64,000 bases of DNA from Balanoglossus misakiensis (Eukaryota > Hemichordata): positions 4,712,001 to 4,776,000 of the forward strand of contig CM082588.2 of the NCBI GenBank assembly GCA_040954595.2, written 5' to 3'. This document shows positions 40,432 through 49,820 of this stretch, piece after piece (within the stretch, counting starts at the first letter, position 1; each line of letters opens with the position of its first letter). The position numbers and the translations under genes were made by a program. The notes beneath the pieces are model-generated. The model saw only the letters and a list, made by a program, of their open reading frames with translations, had not been told where the DNA came from and did no database searches.

Positions 40432-43160
40432 AAACGATAGGACTTTGTCCCTTCAAGTTTGGACAACGCCCTGTCCTCCGTGCAGGAAAATAATGAAGTA
40501 CTGAGTTTCAAGGGATGGAAAAAGCCCGCAAATGACTTGGTATGCATGCCGACAGATACAAACAGGGAGGTTCATCCGCTGGACGATTTATGTGTTCAGC
40601 GATTGAAATTGGTGGTTAATAGTTACTTCACGTTTATTTACGAGAGGTTATTAAAATAGTCACCCACCCAGTACTTTTCTACGAACACTGAAAGTGGGTA
40701 GGCAAACACAACACAACATCACCAGAATGTAATTAGCGTCACTTTTGTTACGCCTCTGTAGTGTCGTTCGTTTCAGGTAGCAAGACCCAAGTCACGTCCT
40801 TTTCGTCTCGTTTTACTTTTTTGGGATACGCGCTGGTGAAAATTCTAATCTGACGCATTAGCTGGTGGGCCTTTAAAATAGATTTTGAGATGTACTTGGG
40901 TAGATTAGAAAGCCAGAACAGCCCTGGCAAGGGTTCAGGGTAAAAATAAACATTTCCTGTTGCACTTTTCCATTGGTAGCCACAACTGTAGAAATCGGTA
41001 GCTAAGGATGTCATAAAACGCAAAGTACTACTAGATATATAATGGGTAGTCTGACATCGGGTCAGGTGAAAACGGATTCCTCCTCGTCGTATCCAATGTC
41101 CGTAATACCATCAATACAGTCGGTTCACCTCACATCCGTAGTTAAATGCACACTCGTACTCCAACCAAAAAAAAAGTACTAGTATGTGAGAAGCTAACAT
41201 CTGGAGTGTCGAATTTGATCCGAGAGTCTGAGTCAAGAAATCACTTGATGCAGCTAGCCAGGAACCTCAAGAAGGTTTCTATGAAGGAGTGAACAAGAAT
41301 AGCCCGACTCGAGTTTAAGGCCAGAGAGGAACAGTTGGTCATTTTTCTGTTTTCAGCATCGATAAACACACGTTCTGTGGCACAGCCCGCACTTTGCTAA
41401 TAATTCTCCCCTGCTAAAAATAAAACTGGCATATTTCTGCATTTTTAAAAAGGAAACTGCAACGAACGACCTGGATCTATGCGCCGCGGTAAAAAGTTTC
41501 CTATCACGTGCCGTCGATACGGCGGGGCGAAAAAAAAAAACCCACAACAAACCGACTCAAACGAACACTGAGATCATGTGTACACTGGAAGAATGTTCAG
41601 ATATGTAAATAGGTCAAACTACACAGCAGAGTGTTTCAGTGCACTCTGGGTGCATGAAGGTCGAGCGTTTGAGCAAGGAGCCATTTCTATATACTAATCA
41701 CGACAATGGAACGCGTTGTAAGATGAGATTGCTATCTTCTAGTAAATGAGTACCCAAACACCAGCCACTAGCAAATTGCTAATTACTGTTAGATTTATGT
41801 GGTTTAAAAGCATCTGCAAGGCAGCGCAGCTCAGCGTAAAGGCTATAAAAAATGCCATGTCAGCTGATCCAAATACTACATTATGAGAATGTAAAACTTT
41901 CAATTTAACAGTGCTCCCAACGTCATGTACTGTGTTGTAGTTATTGATGAATACCAATAATGCTGGGTAGATTCTCTGATTAAAATAATATCTCTATAAG
42001 CTAGGCTTGGCAAGCTATGCTTGATGAAGCACCCAATAACCGAGGATTATGTACGGAATCGATCATGGAATTTTCACTTCAACCGCAACTGAATTTAACC
42101 CTTTGCACTGTGCAGGACACAGTTTTCACAGGTATAATTAGACTAATTGCCATGGTAACTAGAACGGAAATGTTGAACGAGAAGGAATGTGACAGGTTTC
42201 TGTTTTTCTGGTTTTTTTTCATCGTAAATCTCAGAAGTCAAAAAGCCATCCTAGCAAATCAACAACGCTGTGTGAGTGATTATAAAATACTGCTTCACTT
42301 TTCAGAAGTGATTTACACACAGATCTCAAATTTTCAATCATGCATTTGGTATCTGAAGGGGACCTCTCTCTCTTTCTAGAATGTTCTGGACACTCTTTGA
42401 GTGGGCCACTTTCTCTATTTGTCCGCTATTCACGCAGGTTATTCAATTTCCACTCTCTCAATGAAAGAGTGGTCTTAATTTACAGCGCAGAATTGTATAG
42501 CAGTGTCAGAACCAGTCGGAGAGAGTGGCTTTCATTAGATCTATGTATACTGAGTGTTGGCTACTTCTGCTATGTTTGACGGAAAACAGTATCAAAGTTT
42601 GGGTCCCTGCACAATATGCAGCAATGGACGTGTGCATGTACATTTCTTCCCACTGTTAATTTCTACTTAACTTACAGAAACTGCCTCATTCGAATGAAAC
42701 TTGGCAAAATTACGTACAGCTCACGGCCACGCATAAACTGCAGTATGGTACCACGAGATGGTCAGCGAAATGACCGGCGTCACGTGACCAGGCCAACACC
42801 AGAGGTTTGGGTGTTGTCTATTTATAGAATACACGTAACAATGGATAGTGTCCATGGAAGAACAATGGCGCGGCCAATATGCATTCAAACGCCAGGTCAA
42901 ATTTAAGAGGGGAGCGTAATGGCTTCCACTTTTACTATTTGTTTTCATTCGCATGTCCCTAAGACCACAAAAGTAATAAAGTGTTAGACAGTGGAATGAT
43001 TTAGGGTCACAATTAAGTCTGTCTTTGTGTTGTCAGCTACTCATGATATGAAACAACATAAACATCTTCAATACAATGTTCAGGATGTTGGTCCTAAACT
43101 TAGAACTAAATAGTTTTTTTTTTTTAATTTTTAAATGGTGCTGGTTACGTATTCTTTACA

Positions 43161-43312
43161 GCATAGACTAAAGGCCAAATTTTAAGGCAACTACAAGTAC
43201 ATGTACTGAAATATATTTCACAAAATACTGACATATTTAATTAATACTAATTAAAATATTTCAATATGTTGTACTTGCAGTATATTTCAAATTTGGCCTA
43301 CAGTCTACACAG
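43161..43312. repeat. Imperfect foldback repeat
   Basis: The left arm (AGACTAAAGGCCAAATTT, CTACAAGTACATG, TGAAATAT) recurs inverted in the right arm (ending near 43,312), with roughly three quarters identity over about 60 bases. The AT-rich centre includes TTAATTAATACTAATTAA. It is probably an old MITE-like element. Confidence 0.55.
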
Positions 43313-44241
43313 CTTCTGCATTAGAAGTGATTGTAGCGCTGACCGAACTTGGAATGACGGGTGAAAGTTCATTTACTTGCGAGTGATCACGTACATGAAC
43401 GTAATGGAAATCTTGATCAGTAGAAGATACTCAAGCTAAGTCACCACGCATATCTTTCCCCAACATTTTTTTTCACGCACCACAGAGACTGTTCATTTTT
43501 CGCCACCCTCTGGGCATGTAGTTATTCACTCTCGACTGGGCAAAAGGTGTACCGGGGAAGAAAACGTTTCCGACCCGAACTTTCCGGTCGGAAATTGTAC
43601 ACAGGCGGCCATTATTCGTTGACAATGAAGTTATATGCTGGATATAATAAAAGTAGGATAACCACACGGTTTGTCCGGATCAAAATTTGAACACATTTCT
43701 ACGGAACAGAAAGTCAACCTTTAAAATTCATAAATAAATTTTGAATGCAATTATGAGGTGAGGTGAGGTGATCCTACTTAACAAGATTAGAACTACACAT
43801 TTTTGAAATCAATGTATAATTCATTTTGGTTAACTAATTTGTTTCAGAAAAACCAAGAAATCCATAAATCATGTTTTTAAAATTTAATTGGCTTTGGTAC
43901 TAGCATTGATGACACAGTATTAAAATATCATCTTCATATTTACTGTCATATGATACGGTTTTGACAGCTACCATACCAGTAACGTGGTTTCTTCACAGAA
44001 GAAAGTTTAGTCATACCGTAACCTTGGAAACCATAAAAATAAAATAATGACAAGAAACCTGCATTGTTGAATTAATGAACCTACCATCAAGGTTTGGAGG
44101 AAGATAAATGTTATGAACTTTGATATTTTCGACAGTATTCTTGAGTGTGCTGTCTACGCCTTCTGTATCTATTTCACTAATCACACTGAAACAGTCTGTA
44201 TTCAGTATGTACACACAACTGTATAGATTCAGTAGCACAGC

Positions 44242-44312
44242 TGACAAGTGAGTTTGTCTTGTTTTGTTTTTCACTTGTCAGTGAAAAAACAACAAGACAA
44301 ACTCAGTTGTCA
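44242..44312. repeat. Hairpin with 32-base arms beside FoxO
   Basis: Arms at 44,242-44,274 and 44,281-44,312 are near-perfect inverted copies (TGACAAGTGAGTTTGTCTTG and complement) around a six-base loop (TTGTCA). Transcribed with FoxO, this would form a stem of about 32 pairs, 180 bases past the proposed splice donor. It could be a young MITE, an intronic microRNA-like precursor, or a neutral inverted duplication. Nothing here separates these. Confidence 0.6.
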
Positions 44313-44492
44313 ACTGAAACAACACACATGTCCTGTCGGACCACACCAGTCAACTATTGGGTGTTTTAAGATGGTAGAATAAGAAACCACTTCATATGCA
44401 AGAAAAAATCTGTAAAGTAACCATATAGTATTGCTGTTGTATATATTATGATTGACAGAAATTGGTTAAGAATGTAATGAACGCAAGTACTT

Positions 44493-44526
44493 ACTATATA
44501 TCTATGTTTTGTAGATAGAATTGCTG
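44493..44526 (-). other. FoxO exon 2 3' UTR and splice donor
   Basis: After the TAA stop (44,527-44,529) exon 2 continues for 32 untranslated bases to 44,495. There the minus strand reads ATATA|GTAAGTACTT, an excellent donor with GT at 44,494-44,493. It implies that the bulk of the FoxO 3' UTR lies in a further exon downstream, as in vertebrate FOXO1 and FOXO3. Confidence 0.5.
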
Positions 44527-46074
44527 TTAATGTACCCAGCTCTGCGTTACGGTGGGCGTGCTGCTGTTAGTTGAAGTAAATCCTATATTCATGGCCATGT
44601 TGGCATTATTTCCATCAAGATTGAAGTCCATTCCTCCAGTGTCGCCTATATCTGGCTCGTTGCGAATTATACTATCCACATCGCAGTCAAAGCCACCGTT
44701 GAACATGTCCAACTCGAGATCGCTGGGGAACCTGTCGTGCATGTTTGTGAGCTGGTCCGTTGACAGCGGCATGTTTTGTAGCGCGCCCGGGTACTGACGG
44801 AGTGACTGCAGCGGGGGCAGGGTCTGAAACTGTTGCTGCTGCTGCTGCTGTTGTTGTTGGTGTTGCTGTAGCAGTTGTTGTTGTTGTTGCTGTTGTTGTT
44901 GTTGTTGTGTGGAGTTGTTGCCCATCAGCTGTGCCAGCAGGCGGCTGTGTTGTTGTTGTTGCTGTTGCTGGGGTTGTTGCTGCTGCTGCGGTGGTTGTTG
45001 CTGCTGGAATGATTGCACTGGGTTGCTGCCATTCCCCAAGCCCATCGGGTTGGCGCCGGCCAGGGAATTCAGGTGCAGCAGCCGGGCGGCGTTGAACTTC
45101 TGCTCGCGGGTCATGGACAACAGCGACTCCTGCAGCGACAGCGAGTTGTCGCGGATCGGTGCCTGCGACAGCATCGGGTCCTGCTGGGTCAGCATGGCGT
45201 CGTTCAGCTGGACTGGCGATGACTGCTGCAGGCTGGGCATGCCCAGCATGGGATTCTCCGATATTGTGTTGAGCGGCGGCGACGTCTGAACCCCTTGGTT
45301 CAGCGACAGGCTGCCGGGCTGAACGCTGAACTGTCCGCCGAACGACAACCCCGAATTGGAGAGCGTCGAGGTCTGCTGCGGGGCGAAGCTCTGCGCCTGT
45401 GTGGACAGGGTGAACGTGTTCCCCGTCTGGTTGGTGTACAGCCCCTGGGTCTGTGCCTGCGGTTCTTGCATTTGCATCTGGGGTGACATGACCGGTGACA
45501 TGGTCATCTGCTCCAGCCCGATAGTATCCGGGGCGTTCAGATTCATGGTTTCGGCCAGCGCGTTGGTCAACTGGTCTGTGGTTTGGCGGAGGAGTTCTGA
45601 CCCGGAGTACGAGGTCACGGGAATAGCACTACTCCAGTCCAGCGGGGATGGCGACATCGGAGGCACTTCGTTGTCGTGCATGTCGTCGATGTCGTTGGCC
45701 ATGATGGGGGACAGGCGACCACAGCTGCTGGCGTTCGAGCTGGTGCGCGGCCGGAAATCTGGGCTCAGTTGGAACGCTGGCAGCGGCGACTCGGCCCCCA
45801 TGATATCGCTGCCGTCCGGCGTCTGCGGGCTCCACTTGGATCGGTCGCCAGAGGCGGCGAGTTTCGCGGCCAGCTCGGCGGCCTTCTTTTTGGCACGACC
45901 GCGTTTCTTCTCGAACTGTTTGTTGCTGGTGTCCATACTGACAGCTCGGCGTCTTGACGACTTGCCAGTTTTGGTGGCGTCCGGGTTGATCATCCACCAC
46001 GAGCTTTTGCCAGTGCCTTCATTTTGCACGCGCACAAATCGCTGGTGGAGCGACAGATTATGCCGGATGGAGTT
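44527..46074 (-). CDS. FoxO: FoxO coding exon 2
   Basis: The acceptor is TTTATTTCAG|AACTCC at 46,075-46,076, phase 0. It codes residues 124-638: recognition helix, wings, nuclear-localisation signal, Akt sites 2 and 3, polyQ and the C-terminal activation domain. Glutamines are written with mixed CAG and CAA codons, so the tract is less prone to slippage than a pure CAG repeat. Long frames on the opposite strand (for example 45,356-46,078) are shadows of this biased sequence. Confidence 0.96.
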   Translation of the reverse strand, partial: NSIRHNLSLHQRFVRVQNEGTGKSSWWMINPDATKTGKSSRRRAVSMDTSNKQFEKKRGRAKKKAAELAAKLAASGDRSKWSPQTPDGSDIMGAESPLPAFQLSPDFRPRTSSNASSCGRLSPIMANDIDDMHDNEVPPMSPSPLDWSSAIPVTSYSGSELLRQTTDQLTNALAETMNLNAPDTIGLEQMTMSPVMSPQMQMQEPQAQTQGLYTNQTGNTFTLSTQAQSFAPQQTSTLSNSGLSFGGQFSVQPGSLSLNQGVQTSPPLNTISENPMLGMPSLQQSSPVQLNDAMLTQQDPMLSQAPIRDNSLSLQESLLSMTREQKFNAARLLHLNSLAGANPMGLGNGSNPVQSFQQQQPPQQQQQPQQQQQQQHSRLLAQLMGNNSTQQQQQQQQQQQLLQQHQQQQQQQQQQFQTLPPLQSLRQYPGALQNMPLSTDQLTNMHDRFPSDLELDMFNGGFDCDVDSIIRNEPDIGDTGGMDFNLDGNNANMAMNIGFTSTNSSTPTVTQSWVH

Positions 46075-46891
46075 CTGAAATAAATCCAGGGAGGGAAAGT
46101 TTGATTGTATTTGCTGGATTACGACGTGACGCACGCATTTAACATGCAGATCAAGAAAACAAACAATCGCGCGATCGGTGGAAAAGTTGTGCATTGTGCA
46201 AAATATGCACGCACATCATGTCGATTTCACGTCCGCGTCTTACGGGGGAATGTTTATTGTTTCCGTTACTGTGATCGGATTTCAACGACAACTTGAAATC
46301 GACATGAAGTTTACGTGAACTCGGCACGACTGTGGTCAAAATGGCGGCTAGTTACCATATCTCAGGTTACCTATTCATGAGATGTCAATAAGTTATGGAA
46401 CACACCATGCAAATGTCACTATGATCATATAGCGTCGTCGCGTCGGCTGATTTAAGAACAATTAATGTGTGAATCACCGATTCACACCTCGGCCAGACGC
46501 TCTAATTGAAAACAATGCTTACCTTCCAGCCCGCAGAACTGTTGCTGTCACCTTTATCTTTGAAGTAGGGGACATTTTTGACCATCCATTCGTAAATTTG
46601 TGATAGGGTCAACCGCTTGTCCGGGGCACTCTCGATAGCTTTGGTGATCAGATCGGCGTACGATAGATTTCCCCACGCGTTTCTCCTCGAAGAATTCTTT
46701 CGGCTCGGCGTGCTTTGATCCGGTTTGATGTCTGCATTTTCCTGTGCAGTTTCCAGTTCAGGTGTCGGCTGATCGGACGAAGGTGGCGACGGCTTCTGGA
46801 TGGAGAAATCAGGTCGGGGGAGGGGCCATGTGCAAGATCGCGGACGACTCTGCGGCTCGAAGTCGGGATCTATCTCCGGTATTTCTGCCAT
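44527..46891 (-). CDS. FoxO: FoxO forkhead transcription factor, full-length copy
   Basis: CDS is join(44,527-46,074; 46,523-46,891) on the complement, 638 residues, close to vertebrate FOXO1/3 (about 655-673). FoxO is the nuclear factor restrained by insulin/PI3K/Akt signalling. In order: Akt site 1 RPRSCT (T21) followed by WPLPRP; forkhead domain about 69-165 with the FoxO-specific [11 protein letters not shown] insertion and [10 protein letters not shown] recognition helix; wing and Akt site 2 RRRAVS (S169); basic nuclear-localisation stretch KKRGRAKKK (179-187); Akt site 3 RPRTSS (S236) followed by GRLSPI; Q-rich region about 478-537; acidic activation segment [18 protein letters not shown]-terminus DFNLDG...QSWVH. 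All three Akt sites are intact, so 14-3-3-dependent cytoplasmic retention is expected. The start is the only in-frame ATG giving the conserved N-terminus. The intron splits the forkhead after GWK, the conserved FoxO position. Confidence 0.97.
46075..46522 (-). other. FoxO intron 1 (448 bp)
   Basis: A GT-AG intron interrupts the forkhead domain at the conserved FoxO position. It is very short compared with the tens of kilobases typical of vertebrate FOXO intron 1. I see no conserved element inside. Confidence 0.9.
46523..46891 (-). CDS. FoxO: FoxO coding exon 1
   Basis: Codes residues 1-123, from [11 protein letters not shown] to GWK. The donor reads GGCTGGAAG|GTAAGC, phase 0. It carries Akt site 1 (T21) and the first two thirds of the forkhead domain. 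The linker 31-66 is rich in Pro, Ser and acidic residues. Confidence 0.96.
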
Positions 46892-47118
46892 TTTCGCGCT
46901 GAAACTGCTCCGATTACATGTACCGATGTCTCCCGTAAGTCAACACACACGTGCGAACGAGTAACTCTGCGAGAAATAGGGAACCTGGCGTCAGTTACAC
47001 TAGATAGTCAACTCTGCATTTCAGCTAGAAATATCTCTACTTCGATGCAGGCTAAATCGATGCCAGGGTAAAACGTATATAATGAACACAGTATGCATTT
47101 ATCTGCATATTGTATCGA

Positions 47119-47291
47119 TGACGTAGTGAGGTTGCCACAGGTCATGGTGCTGGTCGATTGACCAATCACAGCTCGAGCTTTCTAATCAATTATCCCGTGA
47201 CCATTGATTTTATCGACCATTACGTCAAATAACTGCCAATCATTTACCAGCTGATCCAATGGTGTCCACGATCCGGCTCACGTGCCACGTG
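47119..47291 (-). promoter_or_regulatory. FoxO upstream region with motifs shared by the second copy
   Basis: About 230-400 bases upstream of the ATG. In order along the plus strand: TGACGTAG (47,119-47,126, CRE-like), CACAGGTCATGGT (47,136-47,148), TAATCAATTATC (47,183-47,194), CCATTGATTTTATC then GACCATTACGTCAAA (47,201-47,229, includes a second CRE half-site), and two E-boxes CACGTG one base apart (47,279-47,284 and 47,286-47,291). All but the second E-box recur in the same order upstream of the truncated copy, which argues for function or recent duplication. No TATA box was identified. The transcription start is not known. Confidence 0.6.
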
Positions 47292-48005
47292 CCAATAATA
47301 TACACCCAGCCCACCGAGGGCCTCGCTGGATCTGGCACCGCAAATGAACTGCAAAAACCTACAGGCCAATCTACTACACTAGATTTACTTTCGAAGGAAA
47401 ATAGTCGCTATAGCGATAGTCTTAATGTTCATTTGGACAATCATATGACGGGTCCGCCTTGTCACTTCATTCTGATAATGTTTTGTTTTGTGGTCAAGGC
47501 TTGGGTGACCGCAAGCAGCGCAGATAATGAAGTTATGCAAATTACTCACATACGCTAAATAGCGAATGAGGGCGGTACACAGGATTTCCCGGGAAAACGA
47601 AATGCACATGCAACCCTTGTTTTGGCTCCGTGCCAAAGATTGTGTGTGCGCGACTGGACATAAACACTACGCACATGTTCATTTCATTTCCACAATTACT
47701 ACGATATTGTATCCATATACCCCATTGAAATTGACAATGTATCGAACTTTTTCGACCAGAGACCATCTTTTGGAATGTCTTCTTGTGGACAGAACCACAG
47801 GAAATGTTCGAAGTTTACGACTACAGCTACTATAGGTAACAGTACACATATGCACAAGTAATTATCAACCGGAAATACCTGACAATTTGCAACCCTGAAC
47901 CATTTCACAAACAAAACAATGCTCGAAAGGAGTATTAGCCCAGTATTGCAATCGCCCATATCATGGTACCATGGTACCTTTCTAGTTGAAAACACAACAA
48001 GATGC

Positions 48006-48008
<3 letters not shown>

Positions 48009-48057
<49 letters not shown>

Positions 48058-48124
48058 GTCATCATCATCATCATCATCATCATCTTCATCATCATCCTCC
48101 TCATCGTCGTCGTCATTATCATCA
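48009..48124. repeat. ATC trinucleotide microsatellite, interrupted
   Basis: About 115 bases of (ATC)n with GTC, TTC and CTC interruptions. It lies some 0.7 kb beyond the E-boxes of the full-length FoxO. A similar tract in the same orientation lies upstream of the truncated copy. Confidence 0.95.
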
Positions 48125-48775
48125 GTTGGGAAGCAAGACTTCATAGCACCATATCGGTCGACTGAAAAAATGCAGGTCGATGCTACATAATCATGGATGA
48201 ACCTACTATGCATACAAGAAACAAGCCCTCCGTGATGATGAAACAACTCAACATACCTGAAGCTAGCTACTAGTAAAGCATTCCGTGAATGAGCTCTGTG
48301 ATGACTCGAAACGTCTGCGTCGTGTTTCTGAGGTAGAATATTAAGAGGCGTAGTAAAAATCACTCTTACTACGACCGTGAAGAGACCACGTGATGTTGTT
48401 TACGACGCAACGCAGTTGCTGAGAAGTGTTACGTAACCCGTCTTTTAATTGATGTGTGACAATGGCTACTGTAATACACGCCCACCCACACCTGATATTT
48501 GCATGTGTTTCAAGAGAAGCAGACTGAAGTAGGTGGGGTTAGCAGATTTCTTGGTCGATTCACAGAATCCTGGTCGAGCCCCCACTGTCACTGTCAACAC
48601 GACAGAATCACAGAATGGACACTCGTGTATTCAAAGAAAGCGGTTACACAACATCATGACGCGTTCGGTCTTAATTCCCGGAGTTGATATCAATTGGATG
48701 AATTTTCATTTTCATGTAATACGAGACACATACGTAATTGCTTTCTTCAGAAAGCTTACGTTGTTTTCTGTCTGT

Positions 48776-48874
48776 CATCACTATCATCATCATCATCATC
48801 ATCATCACCACCACCACCACCACAACTACCACCAACAACCACCACCACCATCGTCATCGTCATATCGTCGTCAT
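48776..48874. repeat. Compound CAT-CAC-ACC-GTC microsatellite
   Basis: (CAT)n passes into (CAC)n, CAACTAC and ACCACCAACAAC units and ends in TCGTCATCG. It is a degenerate trinucleotide repeat. Confidence 0.9.
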
Positions 48875-49290
48875 GGTGACCACTTTTTGAAAATCGCCGT
48901 CCCGTCAATATTAATCTCTCTGATCACTATGGCGCTGGGTAGTACATGTATAGTTATTTTCCCAACATCATCGTTATTTGCTATTCTGTAGGGAGAGTAA
49001 AACCACATTGGCATAGTTTATCCCTCGACCTTTCGTTGGCTGTGCGCATTGATCGATGAGTGCGCTCAAGCGGGATGAAAGGGCTTGAATGAGGTTATGG
49101 TGCAGTGGTGGACACTTATGGTGGCGGTCATTGAACTCATAGTGGATCGATGTTGACAGACTAGTGTGTGACACACTTTTTCACCGAATACTAAAATGCT
49201 CCTTCGCTTTCCATCAAAACTGTTGTTTAATCATAGATACTCAGCATACTAGTAGTGATATAACCTTCTAACAAACTCATTAATTAATCA

Positions 49291-49344
49291 ATTTATTTTA
49301 TTTATTTATTTATTTATTTGTTTGATTTATTTGTTTATTTTTAG
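49291..49344. repeat. TTTA tetranucleotide repeat
   Basis: (TTTA)n with TTTG interruptions. Confidence 0.8.
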
Positions 49345-49553
49345 ACAAGTAGTTAGAAAATGATAATATAAGTAAAACTGACAAAATACTTGCACACCAA
49401 TCAAACTTCTAGGCACCATTTTTCTTGCGTATAAGTTCGGCTATCATTAACCGCCGTCCAATTGGTATGAATTACACAGCATATAATGTTGAGTAACCGT
49501 GGACCAACTGTGTGATCGCAATTTACAAGGCCACACCACCACAGTCAGTGTAG

Positions 49554-49746
49554 ACACCTGTAGCTTTTCTCAGATAGTAATCGGATTTAAATCGCCATAT
49601 CTCGGCTGAGTAAAGTCACTAGTGCATGCATACCAAACACGGTAGCCTGTAGAATTAGAACGTACTGCGATATACTCTGCGTGTGTCATCTAGATTATAC
49701 AATTCAAATCCGATTACAGCATCTCAGAAATGTTGCAGGCTCCTGT
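49554..49746. mobile_element. MITE-like inverted repeat
   Basis: The left arm (ACACCTGTAG, TTTTCTCAGATA, GTAATCGGATTTAAAT) matches the inverted right arm (ACAGGAGCCTGCAAC, ATTTCTGAGATG, GTAATCGGATTTGAAT) over about 45 bases. It has no coding capacity and is probably a non-autonomous DNA element. Confidence 0.5.
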
Positions 49747-49776
49747 ATAAACAACAGAACCGTCACATGTAACGAT

Positions 49777-49820
49777 GAACCCTTCACCACCTCGGACCAA
49801 ACCATGGTGTTGGAAGGGTT
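49777..49820 (+). repeat. Copy of the CCCTTCACCACC repeat, inverted-end form
   Basis: GAACCCTTCACCACC is followed within 16 bases by its inverted partner GGTGTTGGAAGGGTT, so this copy forms a hairpin. It is related to the segments at 23,510, 38,447 and 40,405. Confidence 0.45.

Larger units (their letters stand above)
24355..44494 (-). other. Non-coding DNA, proposed large 3' intron of FoxO
   Basis: No exon of a recognisable protein is found in these 20 kb on either strand. The longest open frame (30,183-30,581, minus) mostly reads through an inverted repeat. If the donor at 44,493-44,494 joins the acceptor at 24,355, this is one intron. Contents noted separately: inverted-repeat elements at 30,347 and 43,161, a hairpin at 44,242, a C/A homopolymer at 34,525, and copies of a dispersed repeat. 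An undetected small gene or non-coding RNA is possible. Confidence 0.35.

Noticed and set aside
45356-46078. 240-codon open frame on the plus strand opposite FoxO exon 2
   Set aside because: It is antisense to a clearly coding exon, has no family resemblance and no splice support; it is a shadow of GC- and Q-rich coding sequence.
47919-48363. Poly-His, poly-Ser and poly-Asp frames on both strands
   Set aside because: They come from the ATC repeat; the same applies to the poly-His and poly-Met frames at 52,922-53,224.
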